Below, piece by piece: positions 62,890 to 62,932 of a DNA stretch of 62,932 bases. A program made the position numbers and the translations under genes. The notes under the pieces were generated by a model that was not told the DNA's origin, did no database searches, and was given only the letters and a program-made list of their open reading frames with translations. Origin of the DNA: Prevotella sp. (GTDB lineage: Bacteria > Bacteroidota > Bacteroidia > Bacteroidales > Bacteroidaceae); the NCBI GenBank assembly GCA_016286995.1, contig JAEEVA010000015.1, positions 1 through 62,932 of the forward strand, in the 5' to 3' direction. Every line of letters begins with the position of its first letter. The stretch's first letter is position 1.

Positions 62890-62932
62890 GATCCCCCTTT
62901 ATATCTTTTCGACTTTTAAACTTTTCATCATC

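Noticed and set aside
1..62932. tRNA or rRNA genes
   Set aside because: I saw no cloverleaf with a GGTTCGAAT-type arm and no rRNA sequence; the element's attachment site is not in a tRNA gene.

Overview
The window reads as chromosomal DNA of a Bacteroidales bacterium, most likely Prevotella or a close relative. Nearly every promoter I can place has the Bacteroidetes -7 box TAnnTTTG (usually TATCTTTGCA or TACCTTTGCA). The gene set includes Bacteroidetes-typical families: a dockerin-tailed secreted protein, a CotH/lamin-tail protein, DUF4924, DUF3316, a 5-fold beta-flower protein, and an AmgK-RapZ fusion. Core genes look fairly GC-rich; positions 6-20 kb are clearly more AT-rich. No species can be named from sequence alone.

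Layout. 1-5.9 kb: the 3' part of a large dockerin protein, a Fic protein with a QVPE repeat linker, a lipocalin-like protein and a CsgG/FlgT-like secreted protein. 6.03-19.99 kb: an integrative element of about 14 kb bounded by a 25-bp direct repeat. It carries a tyrosine integrase, a RepA-like ATPase, a winged-helix initiator-like protein, a serine recombinase, an XRE-NADAR fusion, two WG-repeat proteins, small envelope proteins and a candidate structured RNA. 20.1-28.6 kb: guaA, a MurU-like nucleotidyltransferase, a CotH protein, an AmgK-RapZ fusion and purB. 28.6-31.5 kb: a 23S pseudouridine synthase with a low-complexity N-terminus, then asnS. 38.2-31.4 kb (minus): an operon glyS, FKBP lipoprotein, HerA-like ATPase, Kef-type antiporter, LolD-like ATPase; its last gene runs 120 bp into the convergent asnS. 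38.3-47.1 kb (plus): parC, DUF3316, S41 peptidase, queF, ClC, fmt, a small ORF, rpe. 55.4-47.2 kb (minus): LysE, DUF4924, rfbD, prfC, prolyl oligopeptidase, Sua5, rfbA, then a sigma factor with its own promoter. 55.6-60.2 kb (plus): ROK kinase, DASS symporter, fhs. 60.2-62.9 kb: a decayed region with fragments of an RND pump and a uracil-DNA glycosylase family gene, several repeat elements and two or three uncharacterised genes.

How parts work together. The element looks like a self-contained recombination and replication unit. TGTCCCA heptamers recur at both ends, beside the integrase, and as a regular six-copy array (13-14 bp spacing) 0.4 kb upstream of the initiator-like gene. The integrase and ATPase genes share a nearly identical 35-bp promoter. 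The ATPase leader holds mutually exclusive hairpins and a 38-codon ORF.

The second theme is host-wide. Short arrays of degenerate 7-bp units (for example AATTGAN, GCTNTTN, AGTGAAN) occur between genes and directly upstream of -7 boxes. They also lie in frame inside conserved genes (guaA, the nucleotidyltransferase, AmgK-RapZ, the antiporter), and one array encodes the core of a signal peptide. A second, hairpin-forming element encoding SLTP-x-PSPKGEG is inserted in frame in guaA and prfC. These two themes and the candidate RNA at 13.8-14.0 kb are the best leads for undescribed biology.
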